64,000 nt of DNA from Pimelobacter simplex. Its GTDB lineage: Bacteria; Actinomycetota; Actinomycetes; Propionibacteriales; Nocardioidaceae. Position numbers and translations under genes: made by a program. Shown here one piece after another: positions 17,982 to 24,979 of this stretch (its first letter is position 1; the number at the start of each line of letters is the position of its first letter). The stretch is taken from assembly GCF_024662235.1 (NCBI RefSeq), contig NZ_CP096276.1, forward strand, positions 1,426,001 through 1,490,000, read 5' to 3'. The notes under the pieces were generated by a model, which worked only from the letters and a program-made list of their open reading frames with translations, searched no databases and had not been told where the DNA came from.

Positions 17982-18983
17982 ATGCGCAGCAAGCTCGCCC
18001 CCGTGTCCATCGGACTCGGTGTGTTCCTGATCGTCGCGGCCGCCCTGGTCCGCTTCTACGCCTACCCGGTCCTCGCCAACGTGCCGCCCGACTACAAGGG
18101 CACCACGAAGCTCGAGGCCAAGGGTGCCGAGATCTTCAACTCCAACCCCGACGTGCTCAAGTCCGAGACCTGGGACCTCGACATCACGTCCTTCACCATC
18201 GCCGACAGCGGCGTCAAGCTGCCCAGCGACGCCCCGGACGACACGGTCGTGTGGGTGAACTCCACCAGCGTCGACCGGGTCGGCGGCGAGCAGTTCCAGC
18301 GGACCCAGGAGCGCTCGCCCTTCGACGGCAAGACCGGCGAGGCCGTCGACTGCACCAAGTGCGGCTCGTGGGAGGAGGTCGCCCTGGCGAGCGACTTCCA
18401 GAAGACCGAGCGGGTCGACGTCACCCGCAAGGGCCTGGTGTACAAGTTCCCCTTCGCCACGGAGAAGAAGGACTACCCGGTCTGGGACGGCACGCTCGAG
18501 AAGTCGACCCCGGCCAAGTTCGAGGGCCAGGAGGAGATCGACGGGCTCAAGGTCTACAAGTTCGTGCAGACCATCCCCGAGACGATGGTCGAGACCCGCA
18601 GCGTGCCGGGCAAGGTCTTCGGCTCCACCGAGCCCAACGTCGAGGCCGAGATGTGGTACCAGATGACCCGTACCTTCTACGTCGAGCCGACCACCGGCTC
18701 GCCGGTCAACCGGGTCGAGAACCGGGTCCAGGAGCTGCGCTACGACGGCGTGGCGGTGCCCGCGTTCACCGGCACGGTCCAGTACACCAAGGCCCAGGTC
18801 GACGACCTGGTCAGCGACGCCAAGGGCAATGCCCGGCTGCTCGGCGGCATGAAGCTGCTCTTCCCCGGACTGCTGCTCCTGCTGGGCCTCGGCCTGACCG
18901 CGGGCGGCGTGCTGCTCGGCCGCTCGGGCAAGGGCGGCGACAACGGCGCCAGCCACCGGGACAAGGCGATGGCGGGGGTCTGA
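17982..18983 (+). CDS. DUF3068 (PorA-family) membrane-anchored protein
   Basis: A 333-residue protein with one N-terminal helix (about 7-27), a large extracytoplasmic domain and a C-terminal helix (about 286-308), the arrangement of DUF3068. Databases name this family after corynebacterial PorA, although a porin role outside mycolate-bearing bacteria is doubtful. A CTKCG pair of cysteines lies near 117-121. It lies 14 bases after the GT4 gene, behind a GAGAGGT ribosome binding site, so it is in the same transcription unit. In this setting it could be an envelope scaffold or glycan-binding factor. That role is inference. Confidence 0.8.
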   Translation: MRSKLAPVSIGLGVFLIVAAALVRFYAYPVLANVPPDYKGTTKLEAKGAEIFNSNPDVLKSETWDLDITSFTIADSGVKLPSDAPDDTVVWVNSTSVDRVGGEQFQRTQERSPFDGKTGEAVDCTKCGSWEEVALASDFQKTERVDVTRKGLVYKFPFATEKKDYPVWDGTLEKSTPAKFEGQEEIDGLKVYKFVQTIPETMVETRSVPGKVFGSTEPNVEAEMWYQMTRTFYVEPTTGSPVNRVENRVQELRYDGVAVPAFTGTVQYTKAQVDDLVSDAKGNARLLGGMKLLFPGLLLLLGLGLTAGGVLLGRSGKGGDNGASHRDKAMAGV

Positions 18984-19008
18984 CCCGCACCGCCCCACCG
19001 GCTCCTCT

Positions 19009-20046
19009 CTAGAGGAGGGAGATGACGGCCTCGAGCAGCTGCTCGAGGCCGTTGTCGTTCCAGGCCGCGGCGCGCCCGCGCAGGGTCAGCACGGTGTGCC
19101 CGTCGAGGCCGACCGCGCCGAGGGAGAGACCAGTGCCGCCCGCCGTGACCGGGTAGAACGCCAGGCCCTCGACCGCCGGGGCACGCACCTCACCGAGGTG
19201 CGAGACCAGCAGCGTCGAGCCCAGCCGCGGCCCGAGCACCCGCAGGCCGGTCGTCATCGCGCGATCCACGACGGGACTCCAGGGGCGCGGCTCGGCCGGC
19301 GCGGGCGGGGTCTGCACGGGCGCGGTGCGCACGGCCTCGCGGATGCCGTCGAGGTCGAGGCGCTCGACGTCGCGCAGCCGCAGCAGGACGCTGCGGTCGG
19401 CGATCCGGCCGTCCTGGTCGCCGGCCGCGGGCTCGCGCGCCGCGCCGATCGCGATCGCCACGCGCCGCGCGCGCCGGCCCCGCTCCGCCTGGTGCCGGAC
19501 GACGGCGCGGGTCGCCGCGTGGACCAGCTCGGCGGTGCGGTGGCTGCCCGGCACGGTCGCGTGGACGAGCGCGTCGCCGTGGTCGGGGACCGGCCGGTCC
19601 GGGGGGACGACGCCGGACGGCGGCCGCAGCGCGACCTCGCCGAGCCGGCGGGCCACGGTGCGCGCCGTCCCGCCGGTCGTCGTACGGGTGCCGACGCCGC
19701 GGGCCGACGAGGTCGCCGGGCCGAGGCCGAGCCGGTCCAGGACGGTGAGCAGGCCGAGGCCGTCGACCGCGCTGTGGTGGGCCGACAGCACGACGTCGCG
19801 CCCGTCGACGCCGACCAGCAGCGGCGCGGGGGAGTCGGCGAGCAGGGCCCGGGCTCCGGCCGCGGTGGGCGCGGCGTAGGTCCAGCCCTGGGCCGCGCAG
19901 AGCGTGGCCAGGGGAGTGGCGAGCGCGTCCGGCGCGACCGGGGCGGGCAGGGTCGCGGTCAGCAGGATCCGCCAGCCGATCCGCGGGTCGGCCACCCAGC
20001 GCTGCGGCTCGGGCTGCGGCTGCGGCTCGGGCACCTGGGCGCTCAC
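19009..20046 (-). CDS. Condensation-fold (HHxxxDG) acyltransferase, short form
   Basis: A 345-residue protein of the chloramphenicol-acetyltransferase/condensation superfamily. The catalytic motif HHxxxDG is clear as HHSAVDG at 90-96, followed by a GLLTVLDRLGLG helix. Full condensation domains and PapA or wax-synthase enzymes run to about 420-480 residues with the motif near 130-140. This protein therefore lacks a part of the N-terminal lobe and is a compact member. No carrier-protein or adenylation domain is present. It starts at the GTG at 20046, overlapping the methyltransferase stop by four bases. A role in acylating a glycolipid or glycan of the locus is inferred. Confidence 0.7.
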   Translation of the reverse strand: MSAQVPEPQPQPEPQRWVADPRIGWRILLTATLPAPVAPDALATPLATLCAAQGWTYAAPTAAGARALLADSPAPLLVGVDGRDVVLSAHHSAVDGLGLLTVLDRLGLGPATSSARGVGTRTTTGGTARTVARRLGEVALRPPSGVVPPDRPVPDHGDALVHATVPGSHRTAELVHAATRAVVRHQAERGRRARRVAIAIGAAREPAAGDQDGRIADRSVLLRLRDVERLDLDGIREAVRTAPVQTPPAPAEPRPWSPVVDRAMTTGLRVLGPRLGSTLLVSHLGEVRAPAVEGLAFYPVTAGGTGLSLGAVGLDGHTVLTLRGRAAAWNDNGLEQLLEAVISLL

Positions 20047-20741
20047 GGCTTGTGCGCGAGGCAGACCAGGCTGACGCCAGGCAGTCGCTTGAGGGGGAGC
20101 ACCCGCTCCATCCCGACGGCCGCGCGCAGGCCGGCGTTGAGCACCGGGTGGACGGCCTCCATCTCGCTCTGGGGCACGTCCTTGTTGCGCCGCCGGGCCC
20201 GGACCACCGGGCGCAGGAGCACGTTCCACGACCAGAGGTCGTCGATGACCAGCCCGGACCCCGTCACCAGGTCGGCGAGCTGCTGGCGCTCGTAGCGCCG
20301 GACGTGGCCCAGGGCGACGTCGTGCCCGCTCCACAGCGCTATCCCGGCCGGGACGGCGACCAGGGCGCGTCCGCCGGGGCGCAGCACCCGGAAGGTCTCG
20401 CGGGCGACGGCGACGTCGTCGTCGATGTGCTCCCAGGCGTCGGTGGACATGACGAGGTCGATCGAGGCGTCGGCGACCGGGAGCCGGCGGCCGTCGCCGC
20501 GCAGCACCGGGATCCCGCGCGAGGCCGCGATCTCGGCGCCGGTGGCGGTGTACTCGACGCCGACCGCGCGCCAGCCGAGCTCGCGCAGCACGGCGGTGTT
20601 GCCGCCCATCCCGCAGCCGACGTCGATCGCGCGCCCGGCCGGCCAGCCGCCGACGGTACGACGCACCAGGGCCCGGCGGGCGGCGTACCACCAGTGCCGG
20701 TGCTCGAGCGCGGCCGACTTGGCGATCTCCTCCGCATCCAC
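20043..20741 (-). CDS. Class I SAM-dependent methyltransferase
   Basis: A 232-residue methyltransferase of the Methyltransf_11/23 type. Motif I is AIDVGCGMGGN at about 38-48, the acidic end of strand 2 is VGVEYT, and motif IV is LVMSTDAWEHIDDD near 95-108. The N-terminal segment EHRHWWYAARRALV (13-26) is typical of enzymes acting on sugar or lipid-linked substrates. It starts with GTG at 20741, six bases from a TAGGCT hexamer. It is coupled to the acyltransferase gene by a 4-base overlap. Together the two could decorate a glycolipid by methylation and acylation. Confidence 0.85.
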   Translation of the reverse strand: MDAEEIAKSAALEHRHWWYAARRALVRRTVGGWPAGRAIDVGCGMGGNTAVLRELGWRAVGVEYTATGAEIAASRGIPVLRGDGRRLPVADASIDLVMSTDAWEHIDDDVAVARETFRVLRPGGRALVAVPAGIALWSGHDVALGHVRRYERQQLADLVTGSGLVIDDLWSWNVLLRPVVRARRRNKDVPQSEMEAVHPVLNAGLRAAVGMERVLPLKRLPGVSLVCLAHKP

Positions 20742-20753
20742 AGGTGCAGCCTA
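20742..20753 (-). promoter_or_regulatory. Putative leaderless -10 of the methyltransferase-acyltransferase pair
   Basis: Minus-strand TAGGCT (20753-20748) is followed by six bases and the GTG at 20741. The TAG of the hexamer is also the stop codon of the upstream methyltransferase gene, so a stop codon and a -10 element share bases. Confidence 0.5.
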
Positions 20754-21581
20754 GGAGAGGTCGGCGCCGAAGATGGCGGTGCCCGGCGTCAGCGTGCCGC
20801 GCACCCGCGACCAGCCGCCCCAGAGCCGCTCGTTCCCCTCGGGCCACTCCGGCTCCAGGAGCGTGGTCAGCCGGAAGCCGGCGCCCGCCAGCAGCCCGAT
20901 CCAGTCACCTAGTGTGCGGTGGTGCTCGGCGTACGACGTCGCACCGGTCTCGTCGTCGACCTCGACGTAGGGCGTGCGGTCCCAGTAGGACTGCGAGGCG
21001 ACCAGCCCGTCCTCGGTGGGGTCGTCGGGGAACATCCACCGGGTCGGGTGGGTGATCGAGAAGGCGAAGCGCCCGCCCGGGCGCAGCACCCGGGCCGTCT
21101 CGGCGACCGCGAGGTCGATGTCGGCGACGAACTGGAGCGCGCCGAAGGAGGAGAAGACGACGTCGAAGGAGCCGTCGGCGAACGGCAGGTGGGTCGCCGT
21201 ACCGCGCACGCAGGGCACGACCAGGCCGGTCGCGTCGTCGATGCGCAGCGAGTGCTGGAGCTGGCGGTGGGACAGGTCGAGCCCGACCGCGCGCCCGCCC
21301 TGGCTGCGCACCCAGCGCGAGCACTGCCCGGCGCCGGAGCCGACCTCGAGCACGTCGCGGTCGCGGACCTCGCCCAGGATCCGGGCCTCGGCCTCGGTCA
21401 GTCCCTCGGGTCCCCAGAGGAACCCGACGTCGCCGAGGTAGCCCCCGTGGGTGGCCTGGTACTCGTCGGCGTACCGGTCCCAGTCGGCGCCGTTGGCCAG
21501 CCGGGACTCCTCCTCGGAGACCGACCGCCGGTGGGCGGTGACAGGGGGATGGGGCCAATGAGCTTGAACAGCCTGCTCCAC
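20751..21581 (-). CDS. Class I SAM-dependent methyltransferase
   Basis: About 276 residues. The Methyltransf_11 core is clear: motif I VLEVGSGAGQCSRW, then VGLDLSHRQLQHS, and motif IV FDVVFSSFGALQFVADID. The N-terminal element ADWDRYADEYQATHGGYLGD is characteristic of a common actinobacterial group of unknown substrate. The start is uncertain. I choose the GTG at 21581 because the longer reading, from 21689, would run through the presumed rpsA promoter and has no ribosome binding site. No good Shine-Dalgarno precedes 21581 either. It lies nine bases upstream of the second methyltransferase and may or may not belong to the glycan locus. Confidence 0.8.
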   Translation of the reverse strand: MEQAVQAHWPHPPVTAHRRSVSEEESRLANGADWDRYADEYQATHGGYLGDVGFLWGPEGLTEAEARILGEVRDRDVLEVGSGAGQCSRWVRSQGGRAVGLDLSHRQLQHSLRIDDATGLVVPCVRGTATHLPFADGSFDVVFSSFGALQFVADIDLAVAETARVLRPGGRFAFSITHPTRWMFPDDPTEDGLVASQSYWDRTPYVEVDDETGATSYAEHHRTLGDWIGLLAGAGFRLTTLLEPEWPEGNERLWGGWSRVRGTLTPGTAIFGADLS

Positions 21582-21605
21582 GGGGAGGAGTCTATCGCTC
21601 GCGAG

Positions 21606-21636
21606 TTGGACTCCGGCACCGCCTCGCGCGTACCCT
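21606..21636 (+). promoter_or_regulatory. Putative rpsA promoter
   Basis: TTGGAC at 21606-21611 and TACCCT at 21631-21636, separated by 19 bases, resemble a principal-sigma promoter. Transcription would begin near 21643 and give a leader of about 85 bases. A GATCCC-TCC-GGGATC hairpin follows at 21656-21670. Confidence 0.45.
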
Positions 21637-21655
21637 GGAGTGTCTGTGCCTTCTT

Positions 21656-21670
21656 GATCCCTCCGGGATC
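21656..21670 (+). promoter_or_regulatory. Small perfect hairpin in the rpsA leader
   Basis: GATCCC and GGGATC pair across a three-base loop (TCC). It lies in the presumed 5' leader of S1, 58 bases before the start codon. S1 genes are often feedback-controlled through their leader in other bacteria, so a regulatory role is possible but unproven. Confidence 0.35.
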
Positions 21671-21727
21671 GTTCGGCGCGGGACTCCATTCCGACTACTT
21701 CTGCCCACCCAAGGACCTATCCTCCAC

Positions 21728-23200
21728 ATGACGAGCACCCTCTCGACCCCGCTGTCCGGTCAGTACGATGACAACGCGCCCCAGGTGGCGATCAACGACA
21801 TCGGCTCCGAGGCGGACTTCCTGGCCGCCATCGACCAGACCATCAAGTACTTCAACGACGGCGACATCGTCGACGGCACCATCGTGAAGGTCGACCGTGA
21901 CGAGGTCCTCCTCGACATCGGTTACAAGACCGAGGGCGTCATCCCCTCGCGCGAGCTGTCGATCAAGCACGACGTCGACCCGTCCGAGGTCGTCCAGGTG
22001 GGCGACAAGGTCGAGGCTCTCGTCCTCCAGAAGGAGGACAAGGAGGGTCGCCTGATCCTGTCCAAGAAGCGCGCCCAGTACGAGCGCGCCTGGGGCACGA
22101 TCGAGGAGATCAAGGAGGCCGACGGCGTCGTCGAGGGCACCGTCATCGAGGTCGTCAAGGGCGGCCTCATCATCGACATCGGCCTGCGCGGCTTCCTGCC
22201 CGCCTCGCTGGTCGAGATGCGCCGGGTCCGCGACCTGCAGCCCTACGTGGGTCAGACCCTCGAGGCCAAGATCATCGAGCTCGACAAGAACCGCAACAAC
22301 GTGGTCCTGTCGCGCCGGGCCTGGCTCGAGCAGACCCAGTCCGAGGTCCGCCACGGCTTCCTCACCCAGCTCCAGAAGGGCCAGATCCGCAAGGGCGTCG
22401 TGTCCTCGATCGTCAACTTCGGTGCGTTCGTGGACCTCGGCGGCGTCGACGGTCTCGTCCACGTCTCGGAGCTGTCCTGGAAGCACATCGACCACCCGTC
22501 CGAGGTCGTCACCGTGGGCGACGAGGTCACCGTCGAGGTCCTCGACGTCGACATGGACCGCGAGCGCGTCTCCCTGTCGCTCAAGGCGACCCAGGAGGAC
22601 CCGTGGCAGCACTTCGCCCGGACCCACCAGATCGGTCAGATCGTCCCGGGCAAGGTCACCAAGCTCGTCCCCTTCGGCTCGTTCGTGCGGGTCGAGGAGG
22701 GCATCGAGGGCCTGGTCCACATCTCCGAGCTGGCCGAGCGCCACGTCGAGATCCCCGAGCAGGTCGTCCAGGTCAACGACGACGTCATGGTCAAGATCAT
22801 CGACATCGACCTCGAGCGTCGCCGGATCTCCCTCTCGCTCAAGCAGGCCAACGAGACCACCGCCGCCGCGGACGTCGAGGAGTTCGACCCGACGCTCTAC
22901 GGCATGGAGGCCACCTACGACGAGCAGGGCAACTACATCTACCCCGAGGGCTTCGACCCCGAGACGGGTGAGTGGCTCGAGGGCTTCGACGAGCAGCGCG
23001 CGAAGTGGGAGGAGCAGTACGCCAAGGCGCACGCTCGCTGGGAGGCCCACGTCAAGCAGCAGGCCGAGGCCAAGCAGGCCGAGATCGAGGCCGGCGAGTC
23101 CAGCTCCTACTCCTCCGCTCCGGCCGAGGACAACGGCGGCTCGCTCGCTTCGGACGAGGCGCTCCAGGCCCTCCGCGAGAAGCTGACCGGCGGCAACTGA
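21728..23200 (+). CDS. rpsA: 30S ribosomal protein S1
   Basis: A 490-residue RNA-binding ribosomal protein that helps mRNA docking. Four S1/OB repeats are visible. Repeat 1 starts near 44 (GDIVDGTIVKVDRDEVLLDIG), repeat 2 near 130 (VVEGTVIEVVKGGLIIDIG), repeat 3 near 218 (RKGVVSSIVNFGAFVDLGG) and repeat 4 near 303 (VPGKVTKLVPFGSFVRVEEG). Actinobacterial S1 has four repeats rather than the six of E. coli. A Glu/Gln-rich tail ends in a Ser/Asp-rich stretch. The start is ATG 21728 with only a weak AAGGAC upstream. The gene ends in a strong intrinsic terminator at 23221. Confidence 0.98.
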   Translation: MTSTLSTPLSGQYDDNAPQVAINDIGSEADFLAAIDQTIKYFNDGDIVDGTIVKVDRDEVLLDIGYKTEGVIPSRELSIKHDVDPSEVVQVGDKVEALVLQKEDKEGRLILSKKRAQYERAWGTIEEIKEADGVVEGTVIEVVKGGLIIDIGLRGFLPASLVEMRRVRDLQPYVGQTLEAKIIELDKNRNNVVLSRRAWLEQTQSEVRHGFLTQLQKGQIRKGVVSSIVNFGAFVDLGGVDGLVHVSELSWKHIDHPSEVVTVGDEVTVEVLDVDMDRERVSLSLKATQEDPWQHFARTHQIGQIVPGKVTKLVPFGSFVRVEEGIEGLVHISELAERHVEIPEQVVQVNDDVMVKIIDIDLERRRISLSLKQANETTAAADVEEFDPTLYGMEATYDEQGNYIYPEGFDPETGEWLEGFDEQRAKWEEQYAKAHARWEAHVKQQAEAKQAEIEAGESSSYSSAPAEDNGGSLASDEALQALREKLTGGN

Positions 23201-23220
23201 TCCGTCGCTCCGTAGCACCA

Positions 23221-23259
23221 CGAAGGCCCCGACCGACAGGTCGGGGCCTTCGGGCTTTT
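23221..23259 (+). terminator. Intrinsic terminator of rpsA
   Basis: A 14-bp perfect stem (23221-23234 with 23239-23252; GAAGGCCCCGACC pairs with GGTCGGGGCCTTC), a GACA tetraloop, then GGGCTTTTC. It begins 20 bases after the rpsA stop. Confidence 0.9.
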
Positions 23260-23375
23260 CGGGCTGGGGGAGGCGGGGTGGCGCCGGCCGGGACCGGCGA
23301 GCGGCCGGAGATCGGGAGCTCGCGCCCCGACGGCCGCCGGATCCTCCTGGCCTACGAGCCCGGACGGTGCTCAGG

Positions 23376-23420
23376 CAAAAACGATGCGGGCGGGTGGTGC
23401 CTGGCGCACCACCCGCCCGC
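23376..23420 (-). terminator. Intrinsic terminator of the small membrane protein gene
   Basis: A 15-bp perfect stem (23386-23400 with 23406-23420) and a five-base loop. Read on the minus strand it is followed after four bases by five T (23381-23377). It lies 66 bases beyond the stop of the gene at 23487-23810. The 23260-23486 interval otherwise shows no convincing gene. Confidence 0.8.
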
Positions 23421-23486
23421 TCCAGCGGCCGAGCCCAAAAACCCGTCCGGTACGCCGTCCTCCGGGGGAGCGGCGTACCGAGGGCG

Positions 23487-23810
23487 CTACTTCGTGGCCG
23501 GGCGCGAGGTGACCGGCGCGGTCATGGCCGGGGCGTGGCGCACCCGGCTCCGGGAGCCGCGCCGGGCGGTGTCGCCGCGGCGGGTGCGGGTGGTGGCCGT
23601 GCGCTCGGAAGCGTCGGAGGCGTCGGAGGCGTCGGAGGTGTCGCGGGCGACGAGCGTGCGGACGTCGGGCTTGCGCTCGCGGTGAGCCGGGCGCCGGTCG
23701 CCGTGCAGGTCGCGGCCGGTGCTGAGGTCGTCGCGACGGACCCAGGTGAGCAGGGCCAGGACGATCATGGCGAGCAGGAGCAGGGACAGGAGGTTGTAGG
23801 CCAGGTTCAT
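23487..23810 (-). CDS. Small single-helix membrane protein, function unknown
   Basis: A 107-residue protein: a hydrophobic helix at about 6-26 (LLSLLLLAMIVLALLTWV), then a highly charged, Arg-rich cytoplasmic tail. The tail contains a Ser-Asp-Ala triplet repeat (SDASDASDAS) encoded by a 9-base tandem repeat. No domain is recognised. The start ATG at 23810 has a good ribosome binding site (AAGAGGAGG, nine bases away) that lies between the arms of a 10-bp inverted repeat. Divergent from the AraC-type regulator gene and closed by its own terminator. The tail composition suggests interaction with nucleic acid or acidic lipid, but this is a guess. Confidence 0.6.
   Translation of the reverse strand: MNLAYNLLSLLLLAMIVLALLTWVRRDDLSTGRDLHGDRRPAHRERKPDVRTLVARDTSDASDASDASERTATTRTRRGDTARRGSRSRVRHAPAMTAPVTSRPATK
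23605..23640. repeat. Four tandem copies of a 9-bp repeat inside a gene
   Basis: Units TCGGAAGCG, TCGGAGGCG, TCGGAGGCG and TCGGAGGTG (plus strand) encode the Ser-Asp-Ala repeat of the small membrane protein. Copy number could vary between strains. Confidence 0.8.
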
Positions 23811-23844
23811 GGCAGTAATCCTCCTCTTGCTGGTATTACTGCCA
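23810..23844. promoter_or_regulatory. 10-bp inverted repeat between divergent genes (operator or SD-sequestering hairpin)
   Basis: TGGCAGTAAT (23810-23819) and ATTACTGCCA (23835-23844) are perfect inverted repeats 15 bases apart. They are followed by a second short repeat GCCAC-CA-GTGGC (23841-23852). The left arm touches the start codon of the minus-strand gene and its Shine-Dalgarno lies in the loop. It could be an operator for the neighbouring AraC-type regulator or an mRNA hairpin. Confidence 0.55.
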
Positions 23845-23904
23845 CCAGTGGCAGCATTGCCGCATTGCGTTGATTTCCTGCCAGTGCGGTGCGATGGTGG
23901 TCCG

Positions 23905-24849
23905 GTGAGCCTGACCAATGTCGCCGTCCTCGCCTTCGACGGGGTCGCGCCCTTCGAGCTCGGCATCCTCTGCGAGGCCTTCGGCATCGACCGCACGGGC
24001 GACGGGGTCCCGCCGATCGACTTCGCGGTGTGCGCCGAGGACGACCGGCCGATGTCCACCTCGGCCGGCTTCACGATGCAGGCCGCGCACGGGCTCGACC
24101 GGCTCGCGACGGCCGATCTCGTGGGGGTCCCGGCGATGAAGCAGGCCGAGCCGAGCGATGCGGTGATCGCGGCGATCCGGGCCGCGCACGACCGCGGCGC
24201 CCGGATCCTGTCGGTGTGCAGCGGGGCCTTCATGCTCGGCCAGGCGGGGCTGCTCGACGGGCGCGAGTGCACGACCCACTGGATGTACACCGAGCGGCTC
24301 CAGCGCGAGTTCCCGGCGGCCAAGGTCGTCCCCGAGGTCCTGTACGTCGACGCCGGCCAGGTCGTCACCGGTGCGGGCAGCGCGGCGGGCCTCGACGCGG
24401 CGCTGCACATCTGGCGCCAGGAGCACGGCGCCAGCGTCGCCAACATCATCGCCCGGCGCGCCGTCGTACCGCCCTATCGCGACGGGGGACAGGCGCAGTA
24501 CATCTCGCGGGCGGTGCCCGACTGTGATGCCGACACCCTCGGTCCGCTGCTCACCTGGATCCTGGAGAACCTCGGCGAGGACCACGGCGTCGAGGCGCTG
24601 GCCAAGCGGGCGCTGATGTCGCCGCGCACCTTCGCCCGGCGCTTCCGCGACGAGACCGGGACCACGCCGCACCACTGGGTCACCCGGCAGCGGGTGGCCG
24701 CGGCCGAGGAGCTGCTGGAGCGCACCGAGCAGCCGGTGGAGTGGATCGCCGGCGAGGTCGGCTTCGGCAACGCGGCCACGCTGCGCCACCACTTCGTGCG
24801 GGTGCGCGGGGTGAGCCCGCAGAGCTACCGGCGGCAGTTCGCCTGCTGA
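23905..24849 (+). CDS. AraC-family regulator with DJ-1/PfpI domain (GATase1-like, FtrA type)
   Basis: A 314-residue transcription factor. Residues about 1-190 form a DJ-1/PfpI-type sensor domain (VAVLAFDGVAPFELGILCEAFG at the start; nucleophile-elbow-like VCSGAFMLGQAG near 109-120). The C-terminal AraC domain has two helix-turn-helix units: ALAKRALMSPRTFARRFRDETG near 231-252 and the second with VGFGNAATLRHHF near 287-299. Regulators of this build often sense amino acids, choline/betaine derivatives or amines in catabolic operons. The next genes downstream on the same strand are amine oxidase, agmatinase and aminobutyraldehyde dehydrogenase, which makes them likely targets. The start is the GTG at 23905. 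Confidence 0.87.
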   Translation: MSLTNVAVLAFDGVAPFELGILCEAFGIDRTGDGVPPIDFAVCAEDDRPMSTSAGFTMQAAHGLDRLATADLVGVPAMKQAEPSDAVIAAIRAAHDRGARILSVCSGAFMLGQAGLLDGRECTTHWMYTERLQREFPAAKVVPEVLYVDAGQVVTGAGSAAGLDAALHIWRQEHGASVANIIARRAVVPPYRDGGQAQYISRAVPDCDADTLGPLLTWILENLGEDHGVEALAKRALMSPRTFARRFRDETGTTPHHWVTRQRVAAAEELLERTEQPVEWIAGEVGFGNAATLRHHFVRVRGVSPQSYRRQFAC

Positions 24850-24865
24850 GCCGTACCCTGGGCGA

Positions 24866-24938
24866 TGGAGGATCATCCAATGGCCTTCGGAGACTTTGGA
24901 GGATCTGACCCTGCCGGCCCCCGGTGACCTGGGTCACC
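24866..24938. promoter_or_regulatory. Control region of the polyamine operon: direct and inverted repeats
   Basis: Three elements lie in the 130-base gap before the amine oxidase gene. GATCATCCAA (24871-24880) and TTGGAGGATC (24896-24905) form a 9/10 inverted repeat with a 15-base spacer. TGGAGGATC occurs as a direct repeat at 24866-24874 and 24897-24905, 31 bases apart. GGTGACC-TG-GGTCACC (24923-24938) is a perfect 7-bp palindrome, with a further GGTGAC half-site at 24962-24967. The 31-base period is three helical turns, as expected for AraC-type half-sites. Confidence 0.5.
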
Positions 24939-24979
24939 CTGAACGGGCAACCAGTTTCTCCGGTGACGAGGAGCCACCC

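Noticed and set aside
18998..19018. CTCCT/AGGAG inverted repeat between the DUF3068 and acyltransferase genes as a terminator
   Set aside because: The stem is only five to six pairs, overlaps the stop codon of the minus-strand gene and has no T-tract on either side, so I did not list it as a feature.
19009..20046. Nonribosomal peptide synthetase fragment
   Set aside because: The HHxxxDG motif is present, but no adenylation, carrier or thioesterase domain is nearby and the gene is complete with its own coupled methyltransferase.
23260..23486. Possible small gene after rpsA on the plus strand
   Set aside because: The open frames have no start with a ribosome binding site or -10, and the interval is explained by two terminators.
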